A stretch of DNA of 5,021 bases from JAFGLY01 sp041309225 (lineage in GTDB: Bacteria; Myxococcota_A; UBA796; JAFGLY01): NCBI GenBank assembly GCA_041309225.1, contig JBFYZZ010000229.1, positions 1 through 5,021 on the forward strand. The letters run 5' to 3'. The notes below the pieces were generated by a model, which was not told the DNA's origin, searched no databases, and saw nothing but the letters and a program-made list of their open reading frames with translations. The number at the start of each line of letters is the position of its first letter. The first letter of the stretch is position 1. Below, piece after piece: positions 1-5,021 of this stretch. The translations under genes and the position numbers were made by a program.

Positions 1-216
1 GATCGCGTCGGCCGGACCCCGCTCGGCGAGGCGCTCCGGCGCCGGGGCGTGCCCCCGGGACTGCGCCCGTGGCACCCCGTGTTCTTGCGCGGCGACGTCC
101 TCGTCTGGGCGCCTCCCTGCGAACCCGTGCCGGCCGCGTCCCCCCGCTGGTCCGTCACAGTGGTGGCGGGTGGAGGGATCACGCCCGGTGGATGGACGTG
201 GGCGGCGGCGCTATAA
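1..216 (+). CDS. tilS: C-terminal end of probable tRNA(Ile)-lysidine synthetase (partial)
   Basis: The frame is open from base 1 to a TAA at 214-216, giving 71 residues of a protein whose start lies outside the window. The visible part reads GRTPLGEALRRRGVPPGLR, then PVFLRGDVLVWAP. This fits the small C-terminal domain of TilS, which typically has a basic G-R stretch, a helix followed by a V-P motif, then P-V plus a G-D and a closing L-W-x-P. TilS uses ATP and lysine to convert cytidine 34 of the AUA-reading tRNA-Ile to lysidine in the cytoplasm. The catalytic PP-loop ATPase domain is not in the window, so the call rests on this short domain and on the position just before ftsH, a common bacterial arrangement. 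The last 20 or so residues (glycine, alanine and tryptophan rich) match nothing I know. The gap to ftsH is 33 bases, so the two are probably cotranscribed. Confidence 0.68.
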   Translation, partial: DRVGRTPLGEALRRRGVPPGLRPWHPVFLRGDVLVWAPPCEPVPAASPRWSVTVVAGGGITPGGWTWAAAL

Positions 217-217
217 G
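212..217 (+). promoter_or_regulatory. possible -10 element for ftsH
   Basis: TATAAG at 212-217 matches five of six bases of the sigma-70 -10 consensus and stands out in very GC-rich surroundings. It overlaps the TAA stop of the upstream gene and lies about 30 bases before the ftsH start. No convincing -35 hexamer is found 16-18 bases upstream (the sequence near 188-195 is GTGGATGG). It may be a weak internal promoter or simply the stop codon context. Confidence 0.25.
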
Positions 218-249
218 ACCGCCCCGCATCGGGACCCCCCGGAGCATCG

Positions 250-2058
250 ATGAACCGGAGAAACATCGCGCTCGTCATCTTCTTCGCGTTGCTGGTCCTG
301 CTGATCTTCGTCCTCGTGGGCCAGCAGGACCGCGGACGTCCCGAGGAGATCACGTTCCCCGCGCTCTCCGAGGCCGTGGAGCGCGGCGAGATCGAGAACC
401 TGACCTTCCGCGGGGAGGAGATCACCGGCGCCTTCACCGACGGCCGTCGCTTCAGCACCCTCGGCCCCACCGACTCCGAGTACTTCCTCAAGGTCCTCGC
501 CGAGAAGGGCATCGTGCCCTCCTACGAGAAGGAGCCCAGCGCGGGTCTGCTCACCACGATCCTGGTGAACGGCCTCCCCATCCTCCTCATCGTGGTCCTC
601 TTCCTGTTCTTCATGCGGCAGGTCCAGTCGGGGGGCGGCAAGGCCATGTCGTTCGGCAAGTCCCGGGCCCGCCTGCTCTCCGACACCGGCAAGCGCGTCA
701 CCTTCACCGACGTGGCCGGCGTAGACGAGGCCAAGGCCGAGCTGTCCGAGATCATCCAGTTCCTCAAGGACCCCAAGAAGTTCACCCGCCTCGGCGCCCG
801 CATTCCCAAGGGCCTCCTCCTCATGGGGCCCCCGGGCACCGGCAAGACGCTCCTCGCCCGCGCCATCGCCGGCGAGGCCGGGGTGCCGTTCTACCTCATC
901 TCGGGCTCCGACTTCGTGGAGATGTTCGTGGGCGTCGGCGCCAGCCGCGTGCGCGACCTCTTCGAGCAGGGCAAGCGCAACGCCCCGTGCATCATCTTCG
1001 TGGACGAGATCGACGCCGTCGGGCGCCACCGGGGCGCCGGCCTGGGCGGCGGCCACGACGAGCGCGAGCAGACCCTCAACCAGCTCCTCGTCGAGATGGA
1101 CGGCTTCGAATCCACCGACGGCGTCATCCTGGTGGCCGCCACCAACCGGCCCGACGTCCTCGACCCCGCCCTCCTGAGGCCCGGCCGCTTCGACCGTCAC
1201 GTTGTGGTGCCGCTCCCCGACGTCAGGGGCCGGGAGCAGATCCTCCAGGTCCACGCCCGGCGCACCCCGCTCGCCGAAGACGTGGACCTCTCTCGCACAG
1301 CCCGCGGCACGCCGGGGTTCTCCGGGGCGGACCTCGAGAACCTCGTGAACGAGGCCGCGCTCCACGCCGCGCGCGAGGAGCGCCAGAACGTCGAGATGCA
1401 GGACTTCGAGAAGGCCCGCGACAAGGTCTACCTCGGGGCCGAGCGCCGCTCGCTGGTCATGTCCGACGAGGAGCGGCGCACGGTGGCCTACCACGAGTCC
1501 GGGCACGCGCTCGTGGCGTACCTCACCCCGGGCGCCGACCCCGTCCACAAGGTCACGGTCGTCCCCCGCGGCCGGGCCCTCGGGGTCACCTGGCAGCTGC
1601 CCGAGCGTGACCGCTACAACGAGTCCCGGGACTTCCTCTTCACCAAGCTCACGATCCTCATGGGCGGACGGGCCGCCGAGGAGATCGCCTTCGACGCCCT
1701 CACCACCGGGGCCCGATCCGACATCGAGATGGCCACCAAGATCGCCCGGGCCATGGTGTGCGACTACGGCATGAGCGAGCGGCTGGGGCCCGTCTCGTGG
1801 AGCGAGCGCCAGGAGGAGGTCTTCCTCGGCAAGGAGTTCGGCCACCGCTCCCAGGTCTCCGAGCACGTCGCCCAGATGATCGACGAGGAGATCCGTGCCC
1901 TGGTGGACGACGGCCGGGGCCGCGCCCGGGCCCTCCTCCTGGAGAACCTCGGGGTGCTCCACCGGGTGGCCGAGGAGCTCCTCGAGAAGGAGACCCTCCT
2001 CGCCGAGGAGTTCGCGAGTCTCGTGGACGGCCTCCGGGCCACCCCCGCCCGGGCCTGA
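250..2058 (+). CDS. ftsH: ATP-dependent zinc metalloprotease FtsH
   Basis: A complete 602-residue FtsH, close to the usual 600-650. It is a membrane-bound hexamer that unfolds and degrades misassembled membrane proteins and short-lived cytosolic regulators. Residues 6-24 form a first transmembrane helix, 30-98 the small periplasmic domain, and about 101-121 the second helix. The AAA+ domain follows: Walker A GPPGTGKT at 193-200, pore loop MFVG at 225-228, Walker B IIFVDEID at 248-255, and the second region of homology with RPGRFDR at 310-316, whose R313 and R316 are the likely arginine fingers. The protease domain carries HESGH at 415-419 (zinc ligands H415 and H419, catalytic E416) and a likely third ligand D491 in TTGARSD. 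All key residues are present, so the enzyme should be active. The ATG at 250 has GGAG at 241-244, five bases upstream, and places the first helix directly at the N-terminus. The tail after about 590 is short. Substrates cannot be told from the sequence. Confidence 0.98.
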   Translation: MNRRNIALVIFFALLVLLIFVLVGQQDRGRPEEITFPALSEAVERGEIENLTFRGEEITGAFTDGRRFSTLGPTDSEYFLKVLAEKGIVPSYEKEPSAGLLTTILVNGLPILLIVVLFLFFMRQVQSGGGKAMSFGKSRARLLSDTGKRVTFTDVAGVDEAKAELSEIIQFLKDPKKFTRLGARIPKGLLLMGPPGTGKTLLARAIAGEAGVPFYLISGSDFVEMFVGVGASRVRDLFEQGKRNAPCIIFVDEIDAVGRHRGAGLGGGHDEREQTLNQLLVEMDGFESTDGVILVAATNRPDVLDPALLRPGRFDRHVVVPLPDVRGREQILQVHARRTPLAEDVDLSRTARGTPGFSGADLENLVNEAALHAAREERQNVEMQDFEKARDKVYLGAERRSLVMSDEERRTVAYHESGHALVAYLTPGADPVHKVTVVPRGRALGVTWQLPERDRYNESRDFLFTKLTILMGGRAAEEIAFDALTTGARSDIEMATKIARAMVCDYGMSERLGPVSWSERQEEVFLGKEFGHRSQVSEHVAQMIDEEIRALVDDGRGRARALLLENLGVLHRVAEELLEKETLLAEEFASLVDGLRATPARA

Positions 2059-2071
2059 GCCCGGGCCGCTC

Positions 2072-2100
2072 TTGACACTCCGCGGCGGGCGCCGTAGGAG
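2072..2100 (+). promoter_or_regulatory. candidate sigma-70 promoter upstream of rimP
   Basis: TTGACA at 2072-2077 is a perfect -35 hexamer. Exactly 17 bases later is TAGGAG at 2095-2100, which matches three of six -10 bases, including T1, A2 and A5. It lies just after the ftsH stop (2056-2058). Transcription would begin near 2107, about 63 bases before the rimP GTG and only about 17 bases before the terminator hairpin. The strong -35 and ideal spacing support it; the poor -10 is the weakness. AGGAG here could also be read as a Shine-Dalgarno sequence, but no start codon follows it. Confidence 0.42.
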
Positions 2101-2123
2101 AGGGCATCCCGAATCTTCTACGA

Positions 2124-2154
2124 GGAGCGGTCCCGAGCGGACGGCTCCTTTTTT
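2124..2154 (+). terminator. intrinsic terminator or attenuator between ftsH and rimP
   Basis: GGAGC (2124-2128) pairs with GCTCC (2144-2148). Above a single G-G mismatch, GTCC (2130-2133) pairs with GGAC (2139-2142), closing a five-base loop, CGAGC. Six T residues follow at once (2149-2154), then GTTG. This is a textbook rho-independent terminator, working only on the + strand since the reverse side has no T run. It may simply end the ftsH transcript. Because it sits downstream of the possible promoter at 2072-2100 and 16 bases before the rimP start, it may instead be a premature terminator controlling the rimP-nusA operon. The 5' arm contains GAGCGG, repeated at 2135-2140, and both copies are complementary to CCGCTC at 2066-2071. 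A transcript reading through from ftsH could therefore form a competing pairing. Confidence 0.85.
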
Positions 2155-2169
2155 GTTGCCCGGAGCCCC

Positions 2170-2709
2170 GTGCCCACTCCGTCGGACCGCGACCTGCAGC
2201 ACCGGATCCGCGACCTCCTCGAGGACGTCGTGGAGGCCCAGGGCTGCGAGCTGGTCGCCGTCGTGCTCACGCGCATCGGCGGGCGCCGCGTGCTGCGGCT
2301 CCACATCGACCGGCCGGGCGGCGTCGGGCTCGAGGCCTGCCGCCGCGTGAGCCTGGCGGTCTCCCCCCTGCTCGACGTCCACGACCCCATCCCCGGCACC
2401 TACGACCTCGAGGTCTCCAGCCCCGGGATGGAACGCCCCCTCCAGCGCGCGGTCGATTTCCAGCGCTTCGCGGGCTATCGCGTCCGCATGCGCCTGGAGC
2501 CGGGTTCCGGCTCCGCCCGCCTCGCCGGCGTCCTCCGGGGCATCGACGGCGACGCCGTCCTGGTGGAGACCGGCGACGCCCTCCAGCGGGTGCCGCTGGC
2601 GGCCGTGGCCCGGGCCCATCTCGTCCTCGACTTCGACGCGTACCGCCGCCTGGGATCGGCGGACCTGACCGACGGGCCGCCGGATCCCCCGGATCCGGAC
2701 GACCCCTGA
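2170..2709 (+). CDS. rimP: ribosome maturation factor RimP
   Basis: A 179-residue RimP, somewhat longer than the roughly 150 residues common in the family. RimP binds the free 30S subunit and helps its late assembly in the cytoplasm. The N-terminal alpha/beta domain (about 8-90) shows the family signatures: GCELVAV at 25-31, LRLHIDRPGG at 42-51, LEAC at 54-57, and the highly conserved run from DPIPGTYDLEVSSPGMERPL (72-91). The C-terminal SH3-like barrel follows (about 92-156), starting at FQRFAGYRVRM. The last 20 or so residues are acidic and proline rich (PPDPPDPDDP) and look disordered. The start is GTG at 2170, with GGAG at 2162-2165 four bases upstream; no ATG in frame gives a better fit, and this start keeps the expected N-terminal helix. 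It leads the rimP-nusA-ylxR run, with 13 bases to nusA, and expression may depend on the terminator just upstream. Confidence 0.95.
   Translation: MPTPSDRDLQHRIRDLLEDVVEAQGCELVAVVLTRIGGRRVLRLHIDRPGGVGLEACRRVSLAVSPLLDVHDPIPGTYDLEVSSPGMERPLQRAVDFQRFAGYRVRMRLEPGSGSARLAGVLRGIDGDAVLVETGDALQRVPLAAVARAHLVLDFDAYRRLGSADLTDGPPDPPDPDDP
2680..2698 (+). repeat. perfect 8-bp inverted repeat at the rimP-nusA junction
   Basis: CCGGATCC (2680-2687) and GGATCCGG (2691-2698) are exact inverted copies separated by CCC, giving an eight-pair stem with a three-base loop in RNA. It lies inside the last codons of rimP (encoding PDPPDPDDP) and ends 12 bases before the nusA ribosome binding site. There is no T run after it, so it is not an intrinsic terminator. 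It may affect translational coupling or RNA stability, or be a by-product of the acidic/proline tail. Confidence 0.5.
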
Positions 2710-2722
2710 CGGAGACCCTGCC

Positions 2723-4033
2723 ATGCTGTCCGAGCTCGCCCGCCTCATCGACGCCGTCCACCGCGAGAAGAACATCCCGAGAGAGGCCCTCGTGGAGGTC
2801 CTCGAGAATGCGATGATCGCCGCCGCCCGCAAGCGCTTCGGCATGAACCGCGACCTCGAGGCCCACTACAACGAGGAGCTGGGCGAGGTGGAGCTCTTCG
2901 AGTTCCGCACCGTGGTCGACGAGATCCAGGACGACGAGAAGGAGATCCTGTTCGACGATGCCCGGCAGCTCGACACCGAGTGCGAGGTCGGCGACTCGCT
3001 CGGCATCAAGATGGACGTGGACGCCCTCGGCCGCATCGCCGCCCAGACCGCCAAGCAGGTCATCATCCAGAAGATCCGCGATGCCGAGCGGGAGATGACC
3101 TTCAACGAGTTCCGCGACCGCAAGGGCGAGCTCATCACGGGCATCGTCCGCCGCTTCGAGAAGGGCAACATCATCGTGGACCTGGGGCGGGCCGAGGCCA
3201 TCCTTCCCAAGCGCGAGCAGGTCCACACCGAGACCTACCGCCAGGGCGACCGCCTCCAGGCCTACGTCCTCGACATCACCCGGGCCGCCAAGAGCCCTCA
3301 GGTGGTGCTCTCCCGCACCCATCCGGGCCTGCTCATGAAGCTCTTCGAGCTCGAGGTCCCCGAGATCTACGAGAACATCGTCCGGATCGAGGCCTGCGCC
3401 CGGGAGCCGGGCCACCGGGCCAAGATCGCCGTGTCCTCGACCGACCCGGACGTGGACCCGGTGGGCGCCTGCGTGGGCCTCAAGGGCTCGCGCGTGCAGG
3501 CCGTCGTGCAGGAGCTGCGCGGCGAGGCCATCGACATCATCCCCTTCCACCCGGATCCCGCCCGGTTCATCGTGTCCGCCATCGCACCGGCCACCGTGAG
3601 CCGCGTGTACATGGACGAGCAGCTCCACACCATGGAGCTCATCGTCCCCGACGACCAGCTCTCCAAGGCCATCGGCCGCCGGGGCCAGAACGTCCGCCTC
3701 GCGGCCCAGCTCACCGGCTGGCGCATCGACATCTACTCGGAGACCCGCCACTCCGAGATGAACGAGCGCGCCCGGTCGGAACTCTCCCGGGTGGTCGGGC
3801 TCGATGCCGACCAGATCGAGCAGCTCGTGCGCCACGGGTACCGCGGCGCCCAGAGCCTGTGCGACGCCGAGGCCTACGAGGTGGCGTCGGTCCTCGACAT
3901 CGGCGAGGAGGCGGCCGAGGCCATCATCCTCGCGTCCGAGGACGTGGCCGTCACGCTGGAGCAGGAGCAGCCGGCCAAGGCCGACGCCGCGGCGGAGCCG
4001 GCGCCGCCCGCCGAGCCCCCCACCGAGGGGTAG
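2723..4033 (+). CDS. nusA: transcription termination/antitermination factor NusA
   Basis: A 436-residue NusA, which binds RNA polymerase and nascent RNA to modulate pausing, intrinsic and Rho termination, and antitermination of rRNA operons. Domains in order: N-terminal polymerase-binding domain (about 1-127, with IDAVHREKNIPREALVEVLE at 9-28 and the R-I-A-A-Q-T-A-K-Q motif at 104-112); S1 domain (about 134-198, starting GELITGIVRRFEKGNIIVDL); KH1 (about 230-280, with GACVGLKGSRVQAVVQEL); and KH2 (about 300-345, with AIGRRGQNVRLAAQLTGWRI). One helix-hairpin-helix-like C-terminal unit follows (about 353-410), then an acidic Ala/Pro/Glu tail of some 25 residues. E. coli NusA (495 residues) has two acidic repeats; only one is present here, as in many bacteria. 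The ATG at 2723 has GGAG at 2711-2714, eight bases upstream. It is 13 bases after rimP and 8 before the next gene. NusA often regulates its own operon by termination, which is relevant to the hairpin before rimP. Confidence 0.98.
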   Translation: MLSELARLIDAVHREKNIPREALVEVLENAMIAAARKRFGMNRDLEAHYNEELGEVELFEFRTVVDEIQDDEKEILFDDARQLDTECEVGDSLGIKMDVDALGRIAAQTAKQVIIQKIRDAEREMTFNEFRDRKGELITGIVRRFEKGNIIVDLGRAEAILPKREQVHTETYRQGDRLQAYVLDITRAAKSPQVVLSRTHPGLLMKLFELEVPEIYENIVRIEACAREPGHRAKIAVSSTDPDVDPVGACVGLKGSRVQAVVQELRGEAIDIIPFHPDPARFIVSAIAPATVSRVYMDEQLHTMELIVPDDQLSKAIGRRGQNVRLAAQLTGWRIDIYSETRHSEMNERARSELSRVVGLDADQIEQLVRHGYRGAQSLCDAEAYEVASVLDIGEEAAEAIILASEDVAVTLEQEQPAKADAAAEPAPPAEPPTEG

Positions 4034-4041
4034 GGGGTCCC

Positions 4042-4596
4042 GTGGAGCGGACCTGCGTGGCCTGCCGCAGGACCGGCGGCCCGGACGACCTCCTCCGCCT
4101 CGTGGTGGACCTCGAGGGGCGAGTGGTCCCGGACCTGGCCGGACGCCTGCCGGGACGAGGCGCCTGGACCTGCCCCACCACGGCCTGCGTGCACATGCTC
4201 GAGGCGCGGCGCGCCCTCCTGGTGCGCGCCCTGCATGCGGACGTGGACGCCGCCGGGCTCCTCGGGCGGGTCCGTGTCGCGGTCTGGGCCGAGATGCGGG
4301 ATGCCCTGGGCGTAGCCGCCCGATCCGGATGCGTGCGGGGCGGTGCCCAGGTCCTGGCGAGGCTGGGTCCCGGGGTAGGGATCGTCGCTCTGATCACAGC
4401 CGAAGACGCCGCGAATCGCAGCATCATTGCGGCCGCCCGACGCCTGCCCGACGTGCCCGTCCACCGGGTCCCGCTCAGTCGTGTCGCCCTCGGCGCGGCG
4501 GTCGGTCGGGGACCCCGGGCGGTGCTCGCCATCGGCACCGGTCCCGCGTCCCGCCGCCTCCTCCGGGCCTTGCGCCGCGGAGAGGGCCTGGGTTAG
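4042..4596 (+). CDS. YlxR-type RNA-binding protein with C-terminal L7Ae-like domain
   Basis: A 184-residue protein with two parts. Residues 1-70 are a YlxR (DUF448) domain: RTCVACR at 3-9, D31, GRGAWTC at 38-44 and a further Cys at 49. Cysteines 5, 8, 44 and 49 form a possible metal site. Residues about 80-178 resemble the L7Ae/L30e (YlxQ-like) fold: DALGVAARSG at 87-96, GAQVL at 101-105, VALITAEDAA at 115-124, the P-V-x-R-V-P segment at 139-144, and RAVLAIG at 159-165. In Bacillus these are separate neighbouring genes, ylxR and ylxQ, between nusA and infB; here they are one ORF with no frameshift. YlxR proteins bind RNA and have been linked to RNase P, but the role of the fused form is not established. 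The start is GTG at 4042, eight bases after the nusA TAG, with GGGGG at 4033-4037 overlapping the stop as the likely ribosome binding site, so translation is probably coupled to nusA. Confidence 0.88.
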   Translation: MERTCVACRRTGGPDDLLRLVVDLEGRVVPDLAGRLPGRGAWTCPTTACVHMLEARRALLVRALHADVDAAGLLGRVRVAVWAEMRDALGVAARSGCVRGGAQVLARLGPGVGIVALITAEDAANRSIIAAARRLPDVPVHRVPLSRVALGAAVGRGPRAVLAIGTGPASRRLLRALRRGEGLG

Positions 4597-4637
4597 CATC
4601 CGGTCTCTCCCAGGGTCGACGCCCGATCGGCAACGAC

Positions 4638-4742
4638 GCGACACCGCGAAGAGGTCCCGTCGCGGAGCATGGCAGGTGCCTTCGCCTGCAGCCGGCGGGA
4701 CCGGTCCGGGGAGATCGGCGGGGCGAGTTTCCCCGCCTCCCC
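4638..4742 (+). other. hairpin-rich 157-base gap before the last ORF
   Basis: The gap 4597-4753 contains no gene that I can support. Three stem-loops can be drawn. First, GCGAC-ACC (4638-4645) with GGT (4653-4655) and GTCGC (4659-4663). Second, a seven-pair stem (one G-U) of 4672-4678 with 4683-4689 around CCTT. Third, GGGGA (4708-4712) with TCCCC (4738-4742) enclosing GGCGGGG (4717-4723) paired to CCCCGCC (4731-4737), with a four-base bulge and a seven-base loop. GGACCGGTCC at 4698-4707 is a perfect palindrome. The third stem ends two bases before the weak ribosome binding site of the next ORF. No T run follows any stem, so none is an intrinsic terminator. GC-rich DNA forms such stems easily by chance, so function is unproven. 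Confidence 0.35.
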
Positions 4743-4753
4743 TCGGGAACCGC

Positions 4754-5021
4754 ATGTCGAAGAAAGAGATCCTCAGCCGATTGAACCGACCCACCGCCGA
4801 CGGGCGATCAGCCTGGGGCCCCGCCGTGCGCCCCATGCCCGCGACCCCGCCGGCCACCGCGCCGGGCGACCCGTCCGAGAAGCGCGTGAGCAGCGGCATC
4901 ATCCGCCGCCGGGTCCAGAAGGCGGACACCCCCGAGGCTCCGCCGCCCCCCGCCCCCGTGGTCGAGACCCCCCGCACCGCCACCTCGCTGCTGCGCCGTC
5001 GCGTCGGCGTGCCCGCGCGCC
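4754..5021 (+). CDS. infB: probable N-terminus of translation initiation factor IF2 (partial)
   Basis: From ATG at 4754 the frame is open to the window edge, giving 89 complete codons. It begins MSKKEILSRLNRP and is then rich in Pro, Ala, Arg and Glu, like the disordered linker of many IF2 proteins. Two similar basic motifs, SGIIRRRV (about residues 46-53) and TSLLRRRV (about 77-84), recall the I-R-R-R or V-R-R-K stretches in the N-terminal region of deltaproteobacterial IF2. The call rests largely on position, since infB usually follows nusA and ylxR. Against it, the usual IF2_N motif (R-V-x-x-L-A-K-E-L and what follows) is absent, and the GTPase domain lies beyond the window. The ribosome binding site is weak: GGGA at 4745-4748, five bases before the ATG. 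The frame is also open upstream to beyond 4600, but the sequence there looks non-coding, and GTG at 4676 is a less likely start. If it is not IF2, it is an unrecognised basic disordered protein. Confidence 0.5.
   Translation, partial: MSKKEILSRLNRPTADGRSAWGPAVRPMPATPPATAPGDPSEKRVSSGIIRRRVQKADTPEAPPPPAPVVETPRTATSLLRRRVGVPAR

Noticed and set aside
69..1610. 513-codon + strand frame overlapping ftsH
   Set aside because: It is an out-of-frame shadow of ftsH made mostly of Arg, Pro, Gly and His, with no domain.
2096..2124. Shine-Dalgarno-like AGGAGAGG at 2096-2103 that might serve a leader peptide
   Set aside because: No ATG, GTG or TTG follows at a usable distance (the next codons begin GCATCCCG), so there is no start for a leader peptide. 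The element is better read as part of the candidate -10 region.
2059..2169. A tRNA gene upstream of rimP, as with metY in E. coli
   Set aside because: No cloverleaf, T-loop GTTCRA motif or acceptor stem can be drawn; the only structure is the terminator hairpin.
211..2844. Very long open frame (877 codons) on the minus strand across ftsH and rimP
   Set aside because: It lies exactly opposite ftsH and rimP, which have full family signatures. Its protein is a low-complexity mix of Gly, Ala, Glu, Val, Leu and His, typical of the antisense frame of GC-rich genes where stop codons are rare.
2267..3835. 522-codon minus-strand frame opposite rimP and nusA
   Set aside because: It is an antisense shadow of rimP and nusA with biased, repetitive composition and no recognisable domain.
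4610..4630. GGGTCGACGCCC, which resembles a tRNA T arm
   Set aside because: It lacks the TTC of the T loop and has no matching acceptor, D or anticodon arms nearby.
3874..4983. 369-codon minus-strand frame covering the ylxR gene and the downstream gap
   Set aside because: It overlaps the well-supported end of nusA and the YlxR/L7Ae gene. The composition is Gly/Ala/Arg-rich without a motif. It would be the only candidate covering the 4597-4753 gap, but nothing in it looks like a real protein.

Overview
The window is a GC-rich (roughly 70 percent or more by eye), tightly packed stretch of bacterial housekeeping genes, all on the + strand. Gene order and protein sequences suggest a high-GC Gram-negative bacterium, perhaps Myxococcota or another former deltaproteobacterial lineage. 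That placement is an inference from gene style and from the two-domain YlxR protein, not from a marker I could compare.

Layout: 1-216 is the 3' end of a gene that looks like tilS (tRNA-Ile lysidine synthetase). After 33 bases comes ftsH (250-2058), a complete membrane-anchored AAA+ zinc protease. A 111-base gap follows. It holds a promoter-like TTGACA element and then a clear intrinsic terminator hairpin with a T run. Next is the classic transcription/translation cluster: rimP (2170-2709), nusA (2723-4033) and a YlxR/L7Ae-type RNA-binding protein gene (4042-4596), with gaps of 13 and 8 bases. A 157-base gap rich in potential hairpins (4597-4753) precedes an ORF starting at 4754 that runs off the window. 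By position and by its basic, proline/alanine-rich sequence it is probably the start of infB (translation initiation factor IF2).

The genes fall into two groups. tilS-ftsH joins tRNA decoding fidelity with membrane and regulatory proteolysis. rimP-nusA-ylxR-(infB) joins 30S maturation, transcription elongation/termination control, an RNA-binding accessory protein and translation initiation. The terminator lies between a possible promoter and rimP, so it may act as an attenuator of the nusA operon rather than only as the end of ftsH.

I see no mobile element, CRISPR array, tRNA, rRNA or anomalous gene island. The points worth checking are regulatory (the rimP leader, an inverted repeat at the rimP-nusA junction, and the structured gap before the last ORF) plus the unusual N-terminus of the presumed IF2.
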